DNA of 41,526 nucleotides. Source: Asaia bogorensis (GTDB taxonomy: Bacteria; Pseudomonadota; Alphaproteobacteria; Acetobacterales; Acetobacteraceae). A model generated the notes under the pieces. It saw only the letters and a program-made list of their open reading frames with translations, was not told the DNA's origin and searched no databases. The position numbers were made by a program, and so were the translations under genes. Position 1 is the first letter of the stretch; each line of letters opens with the position of its first letter. The stretch is from assembly GCA_943333505.2 (NCBI GenBank), contig CALQTN020000036.1, positions 1 through 41,526 of the forward strand, in the 5' to 3' direction. Positions 1 through 7,602 of this stretch are shown here, piece by piece.

Positions 1-129
1 CTCTCAAACCGCATCTTCCAGTCCTACGACGACATTGTCGACCACTGCTGCCACGCCTGGAACAAACTTACCGATCAGCCATGGCGCATCATGACAATCG
101 GATTGAGGGACTGGGCACATCGGTACTAG
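1..129 (+). CDS. IS630-family transposase, C-terminal fragment (5' end outside window)
   Basis: The first base opens a frame encoding 42 residues before TAG at 127-129. The residues include SNRIFQSYDDIV, AWNKLTDQPWRIM and GLRDWAHRY. This is the characteristic C-terminal tail of IS630-type DDE transposases, where a short helix carrying the 'AWN' signature precedes a terminal 'RDWAH' stretch. The DDE catalytic residues lie upstream of the window, so I cannot say whether the enzyme is intact. The stop lies 3 bases before the GTG that opens the next frame, in the same frame. Confidence 0.85.
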   Translation, partial: LSNRIFQSYDDIVDHCCHAWNKLTDQPWRIMTIGLRDWAHRY

Positions 130-148
130 GCTGTGGGAATTGGTATTA
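1..148 (+). mobile_element. Right end of an IS630-family insertion sequence (cut by window edge)
   Basis: The transposase C-terminus runs to the stop at 127-129. The element should end shortly after it, because IS630-type elements have very short distal non-coding ends and insert at TA. The stretch 133-148 ends in GGTATTA, which would suit a terminal inverted repeat next to a TA target. The left end is outside the window, so the exact boundary is inferred and could be off by some bases. Confidence 0.6.
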
Positions 149-777
149 TTGCGGACTTCACTGTTTTCCTGCAGCAAAATCCAGCTCTTGTGTTCGGCGT
201 CGGCGGTGCAAGCTTATTAGGCGCGACCGCATCTTCGTTCTTATATGATTTGTTAGGGAGGGTAATTGCGAGGAATCTTGGTAAGGATACCTCGCCTCAG
301 ACGCCTCTGCTTTCGCAGCTAATTACTAGGAGAGGAGGCGAAATTGAAGCTCTCGTGGCAAGGGTTGAGCCAGCGGTACGACAGACTCACGGTGTAATCG
401 GGAATGGTGTCGCCCAAATGGAAATCCTGGGCGGATTCAACATCATAAATACCTACGATGAGGATACTCGGGAATATGTTCGGCAGAGTATCAATGATCC
501 GGTCGTTCGGGACGGGTTATTTAGTGTTTCGGCATTCAATGTCAATTCGGGCCATGGATCAGTATTTGATAGAGAATTGGGACGAGTCATACCTATTAGC
601 ATGTCGAAGGAGGTTTTGATTCGTTCTGGAAGTGTTTTTACTTGGGGGTTGGATCAATATGCCAACAAAAAAAAAGGAAATATCGAAATGAAATTCACTC
701 GTGTCCTGGCGATGGATGACACTCCCAAAAGGTACATCGTTCTGTCAGCGGCAAAACTAGCGGCCCGTATCGGCTAA
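133..777 (+). pseudogene. DUF7946-like membrane-anchored hypothetical protein, probably 5'-truncated by the IS element
   Basis: The frame encodes 214 residues from a GTG. Residues 10-40 form one hydrophobic segment (NPALVFGVGGASLLGATA). The soluble part that follows has RRGGEIEALVARVEPA, DEDTREYV, SAFNVNSGHGSV and ELGRVIP. From memory this pattern matches the C-terminal two thirds of a family of about 300-residue proteins of unknown function (DUF7946-like), which have an extra N-terminal domain before the membrane segment. That domain is missing here, and the frame begins where the IS630 element should end, so insertion probably removed the original start. The GTG start would lie inside the IS end and has no clear ribosome site. 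Base use is A/T-richer than the neighbours, for example the A-run near 668, which fits foreign DNA. Function unknown. Confidence 0.5.
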
Positions 778-863
778 GATGAGGATTCATAACAGCCGAA
801 TTGTTGGGCTTATTTTGAACGCTGATCGATGCGATTTTTGTGTGGTGAATAAGCGCCCCCATC

Positions 864-1127
864 GTGGGGGTACCGTCGCGTTCAAAGGCGTGCATCTCTC
901 GACCTCCGGTACGAATGTGGGACCGGCGGCAGGTCTTATTCCGCGCGTTCAAAGTGGTGCGCCACGGCCCGGGGCCGGACATTTTTGATAGCAAGGAACG
1001 CTATTTGGTGGTTCGAGAACTTGATCGGTTCTTCCAGGAATTTTCTGATATGAGCGATTTCGAGGTCGAGCGGCCTCGACCGAAAAGACCGTCGGTTAGG
1101 GTAATCAAGGCCGATGGCAGCAATTAG
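864..1127 (+). pseudogene. Possible gene remnant, hypothetical
   Basis: An 87-codon frame opens at a GTG without a clear ribosome site. Its second half looks protein-like (KERYLVVRELDRFFQEFSDM, then a basic PRPKRPSV tail), while the first 20 residues look random. I do not recognise a family. It may be the C-terminal remnant of a gene whose 5' part was lost in the rearrangements around the IS element. It could also be non-coding. The rest of 778-1296 shows no gene that I can support. Confidence 0.2.
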
Positions 1128-1296
1128 CCACCCATAAGGTTGGTCGATAAAGTGCTCTAGCATTGCGCATCTTCGAGCGGGCAGATGGTGCAGTTCCCAG
1201 TGAAACTGACACCCTACGTGGTTTTGGAGCGGCGGTCTGCGTTGGCGGCGGAGAAAAAGATTGAATAAATGATGCAATCGTGTTAATTGAATTATC

Positions 1297-1887
1297 ATGA
1301 AAATCACATCAACCTCCCCCTTCAGTCTGCCAGAGACCGCGCCCGAATTGGCGCGGCGTTTCTGCGCGATTTTGGCTGGGCTGGCGGGGTTGGTGGCGCG
1401 GCGGTTTGTGCGGATGCCGCATCTGGTGGGGTTTACGCTGCTGCTTTGGGGGCGGCTTAACAGGGCGGTGCCTCGGTTGGCGGGGGCGTTGGGCAGTTCA
1501 GCGAAGGCTCGGGCGAAGCGGGCGCGGGTGAAGCAGGTGGATCGGGTGCGTCCGGTTGAGTTGCCGCGCGGGCGGGGATGGCTGGTGCGGGAATTGGGTT
1601 GGGAGGCGGCGGGGTATCGGTCCCAGTTGGAGGCGTTGTTGGCCGAGCCTGGGATGCAGGCGGCGCTGGCGCAATTGCCGGGGGTTGGGCGGATATTGCG
1701 GCCGATCTGTCGGATGCTGGGGGCGGAGGTGCCGGGGTTGGCGTTGCCGAAGAAGGTTGCTGTCGCGGTGGATGTGGTGCCGGTGGTGAAGGTTCGGCGG
1801 GCGACGGTGCCGGTTTGGCCGCGCAAGGGGTTGCCGAAATTGGCGAAGGGGGCGTGGTTTGCGCCGCCGATTCAAAATCGGGGGTGA
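1297..1887 (+). CDS. Conserved hypothetical protein (Acetobacteraceae-type)
   Basis: This gene encodes 196 residues, rich in Ala, Arg, Leu, Pro and Val. An amphipathic N-terminal region (residues 15-60) is followed by a basic linker, a motif LPRGRGWLVRELGWEAAGYRS near residues 88-108, and a segment LPGVGRILRPICRML near 126-140 that reads like a helical repeat. I recall similar proteins scattered in several copies through Acetobacteraceae genomes, with a core 'LPRG-GWLVR...Y-SQL..LL.DP.....A...GRILRPLC.MLG'. No function is known to me, no enzyme motif is visible and there is no signal peptide. Codon use (strong G/C at third positions) is that of the host. The gene stands alone between the remnant region and dispersed repeats. 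Confidence 0.7.
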   Translation: MKITSTSPFSLPETAPELARRFCAILAGLAGLVARRFVRMPHLVGFTLLLWGRLNRAVPRLAGALGSSAKARAKRARVKQVDRVRPVELPRGRGWLVRELGWEAAGYRSQLEALLAEPGMQAALAQLPGVGRILRPICRMLGAEVPGLALPKKVAVAVDVVPVVKVRRATVPVWPRKGLPKLAKGAWFAPPIQNRG

Positions 1888-1964
1888 GGTGGGTGGGTAT
1901 TGGCGCGTTCTAATTGTTACGATATCGTAATTAAATACCTTTCTCGTGTCACGTGAGTGAAGAT

Positions 1965-2073
1965 GGATTGCTTCGCAAGGGCTCGCAATGACGAGGTTTT
2001 TTCGTCGTCGTAAGGGCTCGCAATGACGAGGTTTTTGCTGTTTTCGGAGGGGCGCGCAATGACGATGTTTTTT
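1965..2073. repeat. Three degenerate copies of a dispersed repeat with core GGCTCGCAATGACGA
   Basis: Copy 1 is at 1965-2002 (GGATTGCTTCGCAAGG leading into the core and a T-run), copy 2 at 2011-2036 and copy 3 at 2046-2073 (core with CTCG changed to CGCG and CGAG to CGAT). Each copy ends in G followed by five or six T. The reverse complement resembles the 'CGTCATTGCGAGCCCTTGCGAAGCAATCC' type of intergenic repeat seen in many alphaproteobacteria. It is non-coding. Confidence 0.7.
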
Positions 2074-2140
2074 GCGTTGTCGTCTCGCACGGACTGCAGA
2101 GGGAGGCACGCCAACGGCAACAATCGATGAAGTTTTTTTG

Positions 2141-2164
2141 GTTCTTTTTGTTCACAAAAAGAAC
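2141..2164. repeat. Palindromic repeat, copy 1 (arms around TTCTTTTTGT / ACAAAAAGAA)
   Basis: Two 11-base perfect inverted arms flank a 2-base centre TC. The inner 22 bases are identical to the copy at 11896-11917. The outermost pair is G-C here and C-G there, so pairing is kept while the sequence changes. It lies in the gap after the hypothetical gene. The rest of 1888-2238 holds only the dispersed repeats and the glnA terminator. Confidence 0.75.
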
Positions 2165-2184
2165 ACGCTTGCCTGACCCTGGCT

Positions 2185-2220
2185 AAAAAAAAGCCCCGCA
2201 ACCCTTTCGGATTGCGGGGC
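2185..2220 (-). terminator. Rho-independent terminator of glnA
   Basis: On the minus strand a 9-bp GC-rich stem (arms 2212-2220 and 2193-2201) with a 10-base loop is followed directly by eight T (2192-2185). It starts 19 bases after the glnA stop codon, which is a textbook arrangement. Confidence 0.9.
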
Positions 2221-2238
2221 GATCTTAGAACCCGATCC

Positions 2239-3678
2239 TTAGACCGAGTAATACATCTCAAACTCAACCGGATGCGGGGTGTGTTCGAAGCGGTACACTT
2301 CGCTCCATTTCAGTTCGATATAGCTTTCGATCTGATCCTTGCTGAACACGTCACCGGCCAGCAGGAAGTCATGATCGGCGGCGAGGGCGCCGAGGGCTTC
2401 GCGGAGGCTGCCGCAGACGGTGGGGATGCCTTTGAGTTCTTCCGGGGGAAGATCGTAAAGGTCCTTGTCCATCGGGTCGCCGGGGTGGATTTTGTTTTTG
2501 ATGCCGTCGAGGCCGGCCATCAGCATTGCCGAGAACGCCAGATAGGGGTTGGCGGTCGGGTCGGGGAAGCGGACTTCGACGCGCTTGGCTTTCGGGTTGG
2601 TCGCATACGGGATGCGGCACGAGGCCGAGCGGTTGCGGGCCGAGTAAGCGAGCAACACCGGGGCTTCGAAGCCCGGGATCAGGCGCTTATAGCTGTTGGT
2701 GGACGGGTTGGTGAACGCATTGAGCGCCTTGGCGTGCTTGATGATGCCGCCGATATAGTAGAGCGCCATTTCCGACAGATCGGCATAGGCGTTGCCTGCA
2801 AATAACGGCTTGCCGGCTTTCCAGATCGACTGATGGACATGCATGCCCGAGCCGTTATCGCCCTGGATCGGCTTCGGCATGAAGGTCGCGGACTTGCCAT
2901 AGCTGTGGGCGACGTTGTGGACGCAGTATTTGTAGATCTGCATCTGGTCGGCCATGTCGGTCAGCAGGCCGAACTTGGTGCCGAGCTCGTGCTGGCTCTG
3001 CGCGACTTCATGGTGGTGCTTTTCGATCACCAGGCCCATTTCGCCCATGGTGGACAGCATTTCGGCGCGCATGTCGCTTTCGCTGTCGACCGGGGGGACC
3101 GGGAAGTAGCCGCCTTTGACGACCGGGCGATGGCCCATATTGCCTTCGGCGTAGTCTTTGAGGCTGGCTTGCGGGCCTTCGATGCTGTCGAGCTGATAGA
3201 TGCCGTAATTGCCGCCGGTGCCGAATTTCACGTTGTCGAAGATGAAGAATTCGGCTTCGGGGCCCATGAACACCGCATCACCGATGCCGGATGCCTTCAC
3301 GTAGGCTTCGGCCTTTTTCGCCGTGCTGCGCGGGTCGCGGGTGTAGGATTGGCCGGTCGAGGGTTCGATGATGTCGCAGAAGATGATCAGGCTCGGCTTG
3401 GCCGCAAACGGGTCCATGACGGCGCTGGTGGGGTCCATCATCAGGATCATGTCGGACTCGTTGATCGCTTTCCAGCCGGCGATCGAGGAGCCGTCGAACA
3501 TGATTCCGTCCCGGAAGGCGTCTTCGTCGATGGTCGACACGTGCTGGGCGGTGTGGTGCCACTTGCCGCGCGGATCGGTGAAGCGGAGATCGACGTATTC
3601 GACTCCGTTCTCCTTCATCATGTCCAGCACCTTATCGACGCTGCTTTTGCCGGCAACCGCCGCGGCTTTCTTCGCCAT
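2239..3678 (-). CDS. glnA: Glutamine synthetase type I
   Basis: This enzyme condenses ammonium and glutamate with ATP to make glutamine, the central nitrogen-assimilation step, in the cytoplasm as a dodecamer. The product is 479 residues, slightly longer than the usual ~469 because of an Ala/Lys-rich leader. Family signatures are present: FDGSSI near residue 62, the [11 protein letters not shown] glutamate patch, the [13 protein letters not shown]/metal motif and the NRSASCRIP segment. Tyr408 in [10 protein letters not shown] is the expected adenylylation site, so control by GlnE is likely. Start ATG at 3678 is preceded by AGAGGA. glnB lies 131 bases upstream on the same strand, the usual glnBA order, so both are probably transcribed from the sigma-54 promoter ahead of glnB. 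Confidence 0.98.
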   Translation of the reverse strand: MAKKAAAVAGKSSVDKVLDMMKENGVEYVDLRFTDPRGKWHHTAQHVSTIDEDAFRDGIMFDGSSIAGWKAINESDMILMMDPTSAVMDPFAAKPSLIIFCDIIEPSTGQSYTRDPRSTAKKAEAYVKASGIGDAVFMGPEAEFFIFDNVKFGTGGNYGIYQLDSIEGPQASLKDYAEGNMGHRPVVKGGYFPVPPVDSESDMRAEMLSTMGEMGLVIEKHHHEVAQSQHELGTKFGLLTDMADQMQIYKYCVHNVAHSYGKSATFMPKPIQGDNGSGMHVHQSIWKAGKPLFAGNAYADLSEMALYYIGGIIKHAKALNAFTNPSTNSYKRLIPGFEAPVLLAYSARNRSASCRIPYATNPKAKRVEVRFPDPTANPYLAFSAMLMAGLDGIKNKIHPGDPMDKDLYDLPPEELKGIPTVCGSLREALGALAADHDFLLAGDVFSKDQIESYIELKWSEVYRFEHTPHPVEFEMYYSV

Positions 3679-3809
3679 CGTTTTATCGTCCTCTGTTCAG
3701 TCGCCCGGCCGGTTGGCGGGGCAGGATATGAAGCCGCACCATGCGGCCCCCTTTGGCGCTCCTTTAAGGGGTTCCCTGCGCTGAGGGTATCCCCGGAAAG
3801 GCTTAAACT

Positions 3810-4181
<372 letters not shown>

Positions 4182-4233
4182 TCACGCGTCGATGAACCGG
4201 CCATCCCGCGCGGGTTGGACGGATGTATAGGTT

Positions 4234-4249
4234 TGCATGATGCGTGCCA
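4234..4249 (-). promoter_or_regulatory. Sigma-54 (RpoN) promoter of glnB-glnA
   Basis: Read on the minus strand the bases are TGGCACGCATCATGCA. They match the -24/-12 consensus TGGCACG-N4-TTGCA at all but one defined position, with exactly 10 bases between the GG and GC dinucleotides. The predicted transcript start is near 4223, which leaves a leader of about 75 bases before glnB. NtrC-dependent expression at low nitrogen would be expected. Confidence 0.8.
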
Positions 4250-4289
4250 GCCGGCAATCCGCCGTCTGCATGGGTTTGCGGGGGTGGCG

Positions 4290-4321
4290 GTGCCTGAAAT
4301 GCGGGCAATTGTGCCTGAAAT
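4290..4321 (-). promoter_or_regulatory. Direct repeat upstream of the glnB sigma-54 promoter (possible activator sites)
   Basis: The 11-mer GTGCCTGAAAT occurs at 4290-4300 and again at 4311-4321, a spacing of 21 bases or two helical turns. It lies 40-90 bases upstream of the sigma-54 promoter, where enhancer-binding proteins commonly sit. The sequence is not a clear NtrC consensus, so the protein that would bind is unknown. Confidence 0.4.
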
Positions 4322-4403
4322 CGGAGCAGATCAGCCGGTCTTGAACCAGCGGGCAGGTGCCCGTAATGTCGCCACCGTATCATCAAACCAAGGCACGCCG
4401 ATC

Positions 4404-5564
4404 GTGAAGCCGCTCAACACCCAGCTTGCCGGTCTCGGCACCACCATTTTCACCGTGATGTCGGCGCTGGCGAACCAGCACGGCGCAATCAATCTCGGGC
4501 AGGGCTTTCCGGACACCGATGGGCCGGAGGATGTGCTCGATGCCGCGGTCGCCGCTTTGCGCGATGGCCGCAACCAGTATCCGCCAATGACTGGTGTGCC
4601 GGAGCTGCGCCAAGCGGTGGCGGCGGCCAATAAGCGGTTTTACGGGCTCGAGGTGAATCCGGATACCGAGGTGGTGGTGACGTCGGGGGCCACCGAAGCG
4701 ATCACCGCCTGCTTGATGGGGTTGCTGAACCCTGGTGACGAGGTGGTGTTGATTGAACCGCTTTATGACACCTATCTGCCGGTGGTGCGGATGCTTGGCG
4801 CCATCCCGGTGCTGGTGCGGCTCAATCCGCCGCACTGGGAATTGCCCCGTGAGGCGCTTGCTGCTGCGTTTGGGCCGAAAACCAAAGCGATCCTGCTCAA
4901 CTCGCCGATGAACCCGGCCGGCAAAGTGTTCGCCCGCGACGAATTGCAGTTCATCGCCGATCTGGTGTTGAAACATGATTGCTATGCGGTTTGCGATGAG
5001 GTGTACGAACATCTGGTGCTCGATGGGCTGGCGCATATCCCGTTGATGACGTTGCCGGGGATGCGGGATCGGTGTTTTCGGGTGGGATCGGCGGGCAAGA
5101 CCTTCGCGCTGACCGGATGGAAAATCGGCTACATCACTGCCTGCCCGGCGCTCGCCAATGTCGCGACCAAGGCGCACCAGAACCTCACCTTCACCACGCC
5201 GCCGAATTTGCAGCGCGCTGTGGCGGTCGGGCTTGCCAAGGATGACGCGTATTTCGCCGGTCTTGCGGCGGATTTGCAGAGGAAGCGCGACATTCTGGCC
5301 GATGGGTTGGGCAAGATCGGGTTTGCCGTTCTGCCAACACATGGCAGCTATTTTATCTCCGCCGATTTCCGTCCGCTCGGCTTCAACGGCGATGACGTCG
5401 CGTTCTGTCGCTACATCACCGAGCATGCCAAGGTCACCGCGATCCCAGTTACTGCGTTCTATGAGGGCGAAGCCCCGCGATTCTTTGCCCGCTTCGCCTT
5501 TTGCAAACGCGATGAGATTTTGCATGAGGCGGTGGCACGCTTGGCTCGCCTGTTCGGGAAGTGA
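4404..5564 (+). CDS. PLP-dependent class I/II aminotransferase
   Basis: The product is a fold-type I aminotransferase of 386 residues in the kynurenine / glutamine-type / methionine aminotransferase (YbdL-like) group. It would transfer an amino group from an amino acid to a 2-oxo acid in the cytoplasm. Visible features are INLGQGFPDTDGP near the N-terminus, the NSPMNPAGKVF segment (substrate and PLP contacts), CDEVYEHLV (PLP-binding Asp and Tyr) and Lys232 in GSAGKTFALTGWKIGY as the Schiff-base lysine. I chose GTG at 4404 because homologues begin 'MKPLN..LAGLGTTIF'; longer in-frame starts run into the glnB control region. The substrate cannot be told from sequence alone. It is transcribed divergently from glnB. 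Confidence 0.88.
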   Translation: MKPLNTQLAGLGTTIFTVMSALANQHGAINLGQGFPDTDGPEDVLDAAVAALRDGRNQYPPMTGVPELRQAVAAANKRFYGLEVNPDTEVVVTSGATEAITACLMGLLNPGDEVVLIEPLYDTYLPVVRMLGAIPVLVRLNPPHWELPREALAAAFGPKTKAILLNSPMNPAGKVFARDELQFIADLVLKHDCYAVCDEVYEHLVLDGLAHIPLMTLPGMRDRCFRVGSAGKTFALTGWKIGYITACPALANVATKAHQNLTFTTPPNLQRAVAVGLAKDDAYFAGLAADLQRKRDILADGLGKIGFAVLPTHGSYFISADFRPLGFNGDDVAFCRYITEHAKVTAIPVTAFYEGEAPRFFARFAFCKRDEILHEAVARLARLFGK

Positions 5565-5628
5565 TTGACGCGGACGGTCGGATTGTCCTAAAGCCGGCGC
5601 TCACTGGAAGTCGGGGTTCGCCCCCGAT

Positions 5629-5705
5629 GGCGGATGTAGCTCAGCTGGTAGAGCGCCAGGTTGTGGTCTTGGATGTCGCGGGTTCGAGCCCCGTCGTTCG
5701 CCCCA
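5629..5705 (+). tRNA. tRNA-His (anticodon GTG)
   Basis: The cloverleaf is complete. The acceptor stem is 5630-5636 with 5695-5701, the extra G(-1) typical of tRNA-His is at 5629 opposite C5702, and CCA is encoded at 5703-5705. The anticodon stem is 5656-5660/5668-5672 with GTG at 5663-5665, and the T-arm GGGTTCGAGCCCC is present. The downstream gene starts 13 bases after the CCA. Confidence 0.97.
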
Positions 5706-5718
5706 GTGGAAAATTCTC

Positions 5719-6519
5719 ATGTTGACAGTTGGTATAGCAGGTCTGGGCGCAATCGGGTTGCCGTTGGCGCGTGCGTTAGATCGCGGGGTCGATGGGTTGC
5801 GATTGATCGCAGTTGCCGGGCGCGATTCGATAAAGGCGCGCGGGCTGGTGGCGGATTTCCGTGCGCCGCCTGAAATTGTGCCGGTGCATGCGCTCGCCCG
5901 CGCGGATATTGTCGTCGAAGCGGCGCCAGCCTCGGCGTTTGAGGCTATTGCGATCCCGGCGCTCGAAGCGGGGTGTATTTTCGTCCCGAGTTCGGTGGGC
6001 GCGCTGCTGCCGCGGATGTTCCTGATCGAGCTCGCCCGCGCCCACGGCGCCCGCATCGTGGTGCCCACCGGGGCGCTGCTCGGGCTGGATGCGGTGCGTG
6101 CTTGTGCTGAAGGCAATGTCGATCGGGTCAGCATCGAAAGCCGCAAGCCGCCGCTTGGGTGGGTTGGCGCGCCGTATCTGGTGGCCCACGGCATTGATGT
6201 CGCGGCAATCACCACGCCGACGATGATCTTTGAGGGCAATGCGTTTGATGCCGCGGCCGGCTTCCCGGCCAACGTCAATGTCGCCGCCGCCCTGGCGCTG
6301 GCCGGCATCGGGCCCGAACGCACCACGGTGCGGCTATGGGCCGATCCTGGGGTGGATCGGAATATTCATACGATCCGGGTGGAGGCGGACGCGGCTCGGC
6401 TGACCATGACGGTCGAGAATGTGCCGTCGGAGGGTAATCCTCGGACTGGGAAGCTGACGCCGCTATCGGTGCTGGCGTGCTTGCGTGGGCTGACGAGTGT
6501 GCTGAAAATCGGCAGCTAG
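5719..6519 (+). CDS. Aspartate dehydrogenase (NadX-type)
   Basis: This protein converts L-aspartate to iminoaspartate with NAD(P)+, which can feed NAD synthesis or aspartate breakdown. It has 266 residues, the family norm. The Rossmann motif GIAGLGAIG is at residues 5-13. VVPTGALLGLDAV and GNAFDAAAGFPANVNVAAALALAG are typical of the family, and His217 in DRNIHTI is the likely catalytic histidine. There is no evident ribosome site in the 13-base gap after tRNA-His. No nadA or nadC lies nearby, so a catabolic role is as likely as NAD supply. The stop codon TAG lies inside the left arm of a long hairpin (6511-6564). Confidence 0.88.
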   Translation: MLTVGIAGLGAIGLPLARALDRGVDGLRLIAVAGRDSIKARGLVADFRAPPEIVPVHALARADIVVEAAPASAFEAIAIPALEAGCIFVPSSVGALLPRMFLIELARAHGARIVVPTGALLGLDAVRACAEGNVDRVSIESRKPPLGWVGAPYLVAHGIDVAAITTPTMIFEGNAFDAAAGFPANVNVAAALALAGIGPERTTVRLWADPGVDRNIHTIRVEADAARLTMTVENVPSEGNPRTGKLTPLSVLACLRGLTSVLKIGS

Positions 6520-6564
6520 GCGCCGCTTGTCGCGTCACATGGCGACAAGCGGCGCCTAGCTGCC
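6511..6564. terminator. Perfect 23-bp inverted repeat, probable bidirectional terminator
   Basis: Arms 6511-6533 and 6542-6564 are perfectly complementary over 23 bases with an 8-base loop. The hairpin lies between convergent genes and contains the upstream stop codon at 6517-6519. No T-run follows, so termination is inferred from the structure and position. It could instead be a mobile palindromic repeat. Confidence 0.65.
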
Positions 6565-6615
6565 GTCCGGAATGCCCCGCGGGTGTGTTTTCCGAGATGG
6601 AGAAGGATTGATATT

Positions 6616-7602
6616 TCAGGGCCGTGCGGTCTCCTTCCAGGTCTGCCGCAGCCAGTTGGCCACGGCCACACTGTGATTGAAGATCGAGTATCCAGCGCCG
6701 GCGCCGTAATCGATGCCTGGGATCATTTCGACGGTGATCTGCCCGAGCGGGCTGGTGGCATCGGCGGCATGGTGGTCCATCAGATTGCGCAGGACCGACT
6801 TCCACGGCTCCAGCGCTGCTTCGTTCCAGGCGGCGTGGTATTCGCCTTCAGCCGGGGCGAAGAACGGATATTGAATGCCGCGGCCAACCTGCCCGTTCGG
6901 GTGGTGGGCGCTGATGTTGGGTGGGTTATTGGGGATCGCGGGACGGGCATGGGCGTGGGCGACCCAGTTGGCGTCGATCCAGGTTGAACAGACATTGCCG
7001 GGCAATGCCGGGTCGAGAACCACGCTGCCATCGTCCAGATCTTCACCCAAGCTACAATATTTACGCTCGGCGTTGTTGTTCATTTTGAAAATGACATGGC
7101 TGTGATCGAGCGTCATACGGTATCTGACCCCACGTGCCTCGACCAATGCCGCGACCTCGGCGACGCGGCGAAACCGTTCCGACCACATGTTGATGTGGAT
7201 TTCGAAGCACGGCATCACGCCGAGCTTGTCGCCGAGTTCGGCGGCCCACAGATAGGTCTGGGCGATGTCGTCGTTGGTCACTGGCGCTCCGGACGCGTTC
7301 TTCCAGGGGATCTGCACGTTCTGCACCACCATGCCGAGTTCGCGGGCGATGCGCAGATGCCATTCGAGCAATGGCTCGTCGCGGCCGAGCGTGTAGAAGA
7401 AGCCGCCTGACCGGAGCGGCACTTTGTGGGTCTCGCTGGCGCGTTGGAACGCCTCCAACTGCCCGGTGGGCGGGGTGCGCTCGATATAGTCGAACGCGCC
7501 GGCCTCGGCGACCATGCGAAACATCGTGTCGACGTCAGGCACGTGGGCGTCGGTATGCAGCACGCCGCCACCCGAGATGCCGATTGGCAGGGGTTTGTTC
7601 AT
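6616..7602 (-). CDS. Xylose-isomerase-like TIM-barrel protein
   Basis: The product of 328 residues has the layout of the AP-endonuclease-2 / sugar isomerase superfamily. An N-terminal strand GISGGG is followed by DYIERTPPTG, then CFEIHINMWSERF (metal-ligand Glu and His region), then MTLDHSHV (a metal-site Asp/His). Late in the protein ITVEMIPG offers the last Glu ligand. It probably binds a divalent metal and isomerises or epimerises a small sugar or cyclitol. The start ATG overlaps the stop of the oxidoreductase gene by ATGA, so the two are translationally coupled. Pairs of this kind (Gfo/Idh/MocA plus TIM-barrel) commonly handle oxidised sugars or inositols. The substrate is unknown. Confidence 0.75.
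   Translation of the reverse strand: MNKPLPIGISGGGVLHTDAHVPDVDTMFRMVAEAGAFDYIERTPPTGQLEAFQRASETHKVPLRSGGFFYTLGRDEPLLEWHLRIARELGMVVQNVQIPWKNASGAPVTNDDIAQTYLWAAELGDKLGVMPCFEIHINMWSERFRRVAEVAALVEARGVRYRMTLDHSHVIFKMNNNAERKYCSLGEDLDDGSVVLDPALPGNVCSTWIDANWVAHAHARPAIPNNPPNISAHHPNGQVGRGIQYPFFAPAEGEYHAAWNEAALEPWKSVLRNLMDHHAADATSPLGQITVEMIPGIDYGAGAGYSIFNHSVAVANWLRQTWKETARP

Noticed and set aside
936-1826. Long minus-strand frame opposite the hypothetical gene at 1297-1887
   Set aside because: Rich in Arg/Pro/Thr/Ala with no family features. It is the antisense shadow of a GC-rich gene and runs through the dispersed region.
4281-4325. Additional sigma-54 boxes at the GGCAC-like hexamers upstream of glnB
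   Set aside because: The GG to GC distance is 7 or 12 bases instead of 10, so they cannot be -24/-12 promoters.
6616-7602. OtnI (2-oxo-tetronate isomerase) for the TIM-barrel gene, to complete an otn pathway
   Set aside because: It is about 328 residues against about 260 for OtnI, sits in a different operon, and lacks the Hyi/OtnI-type wording.
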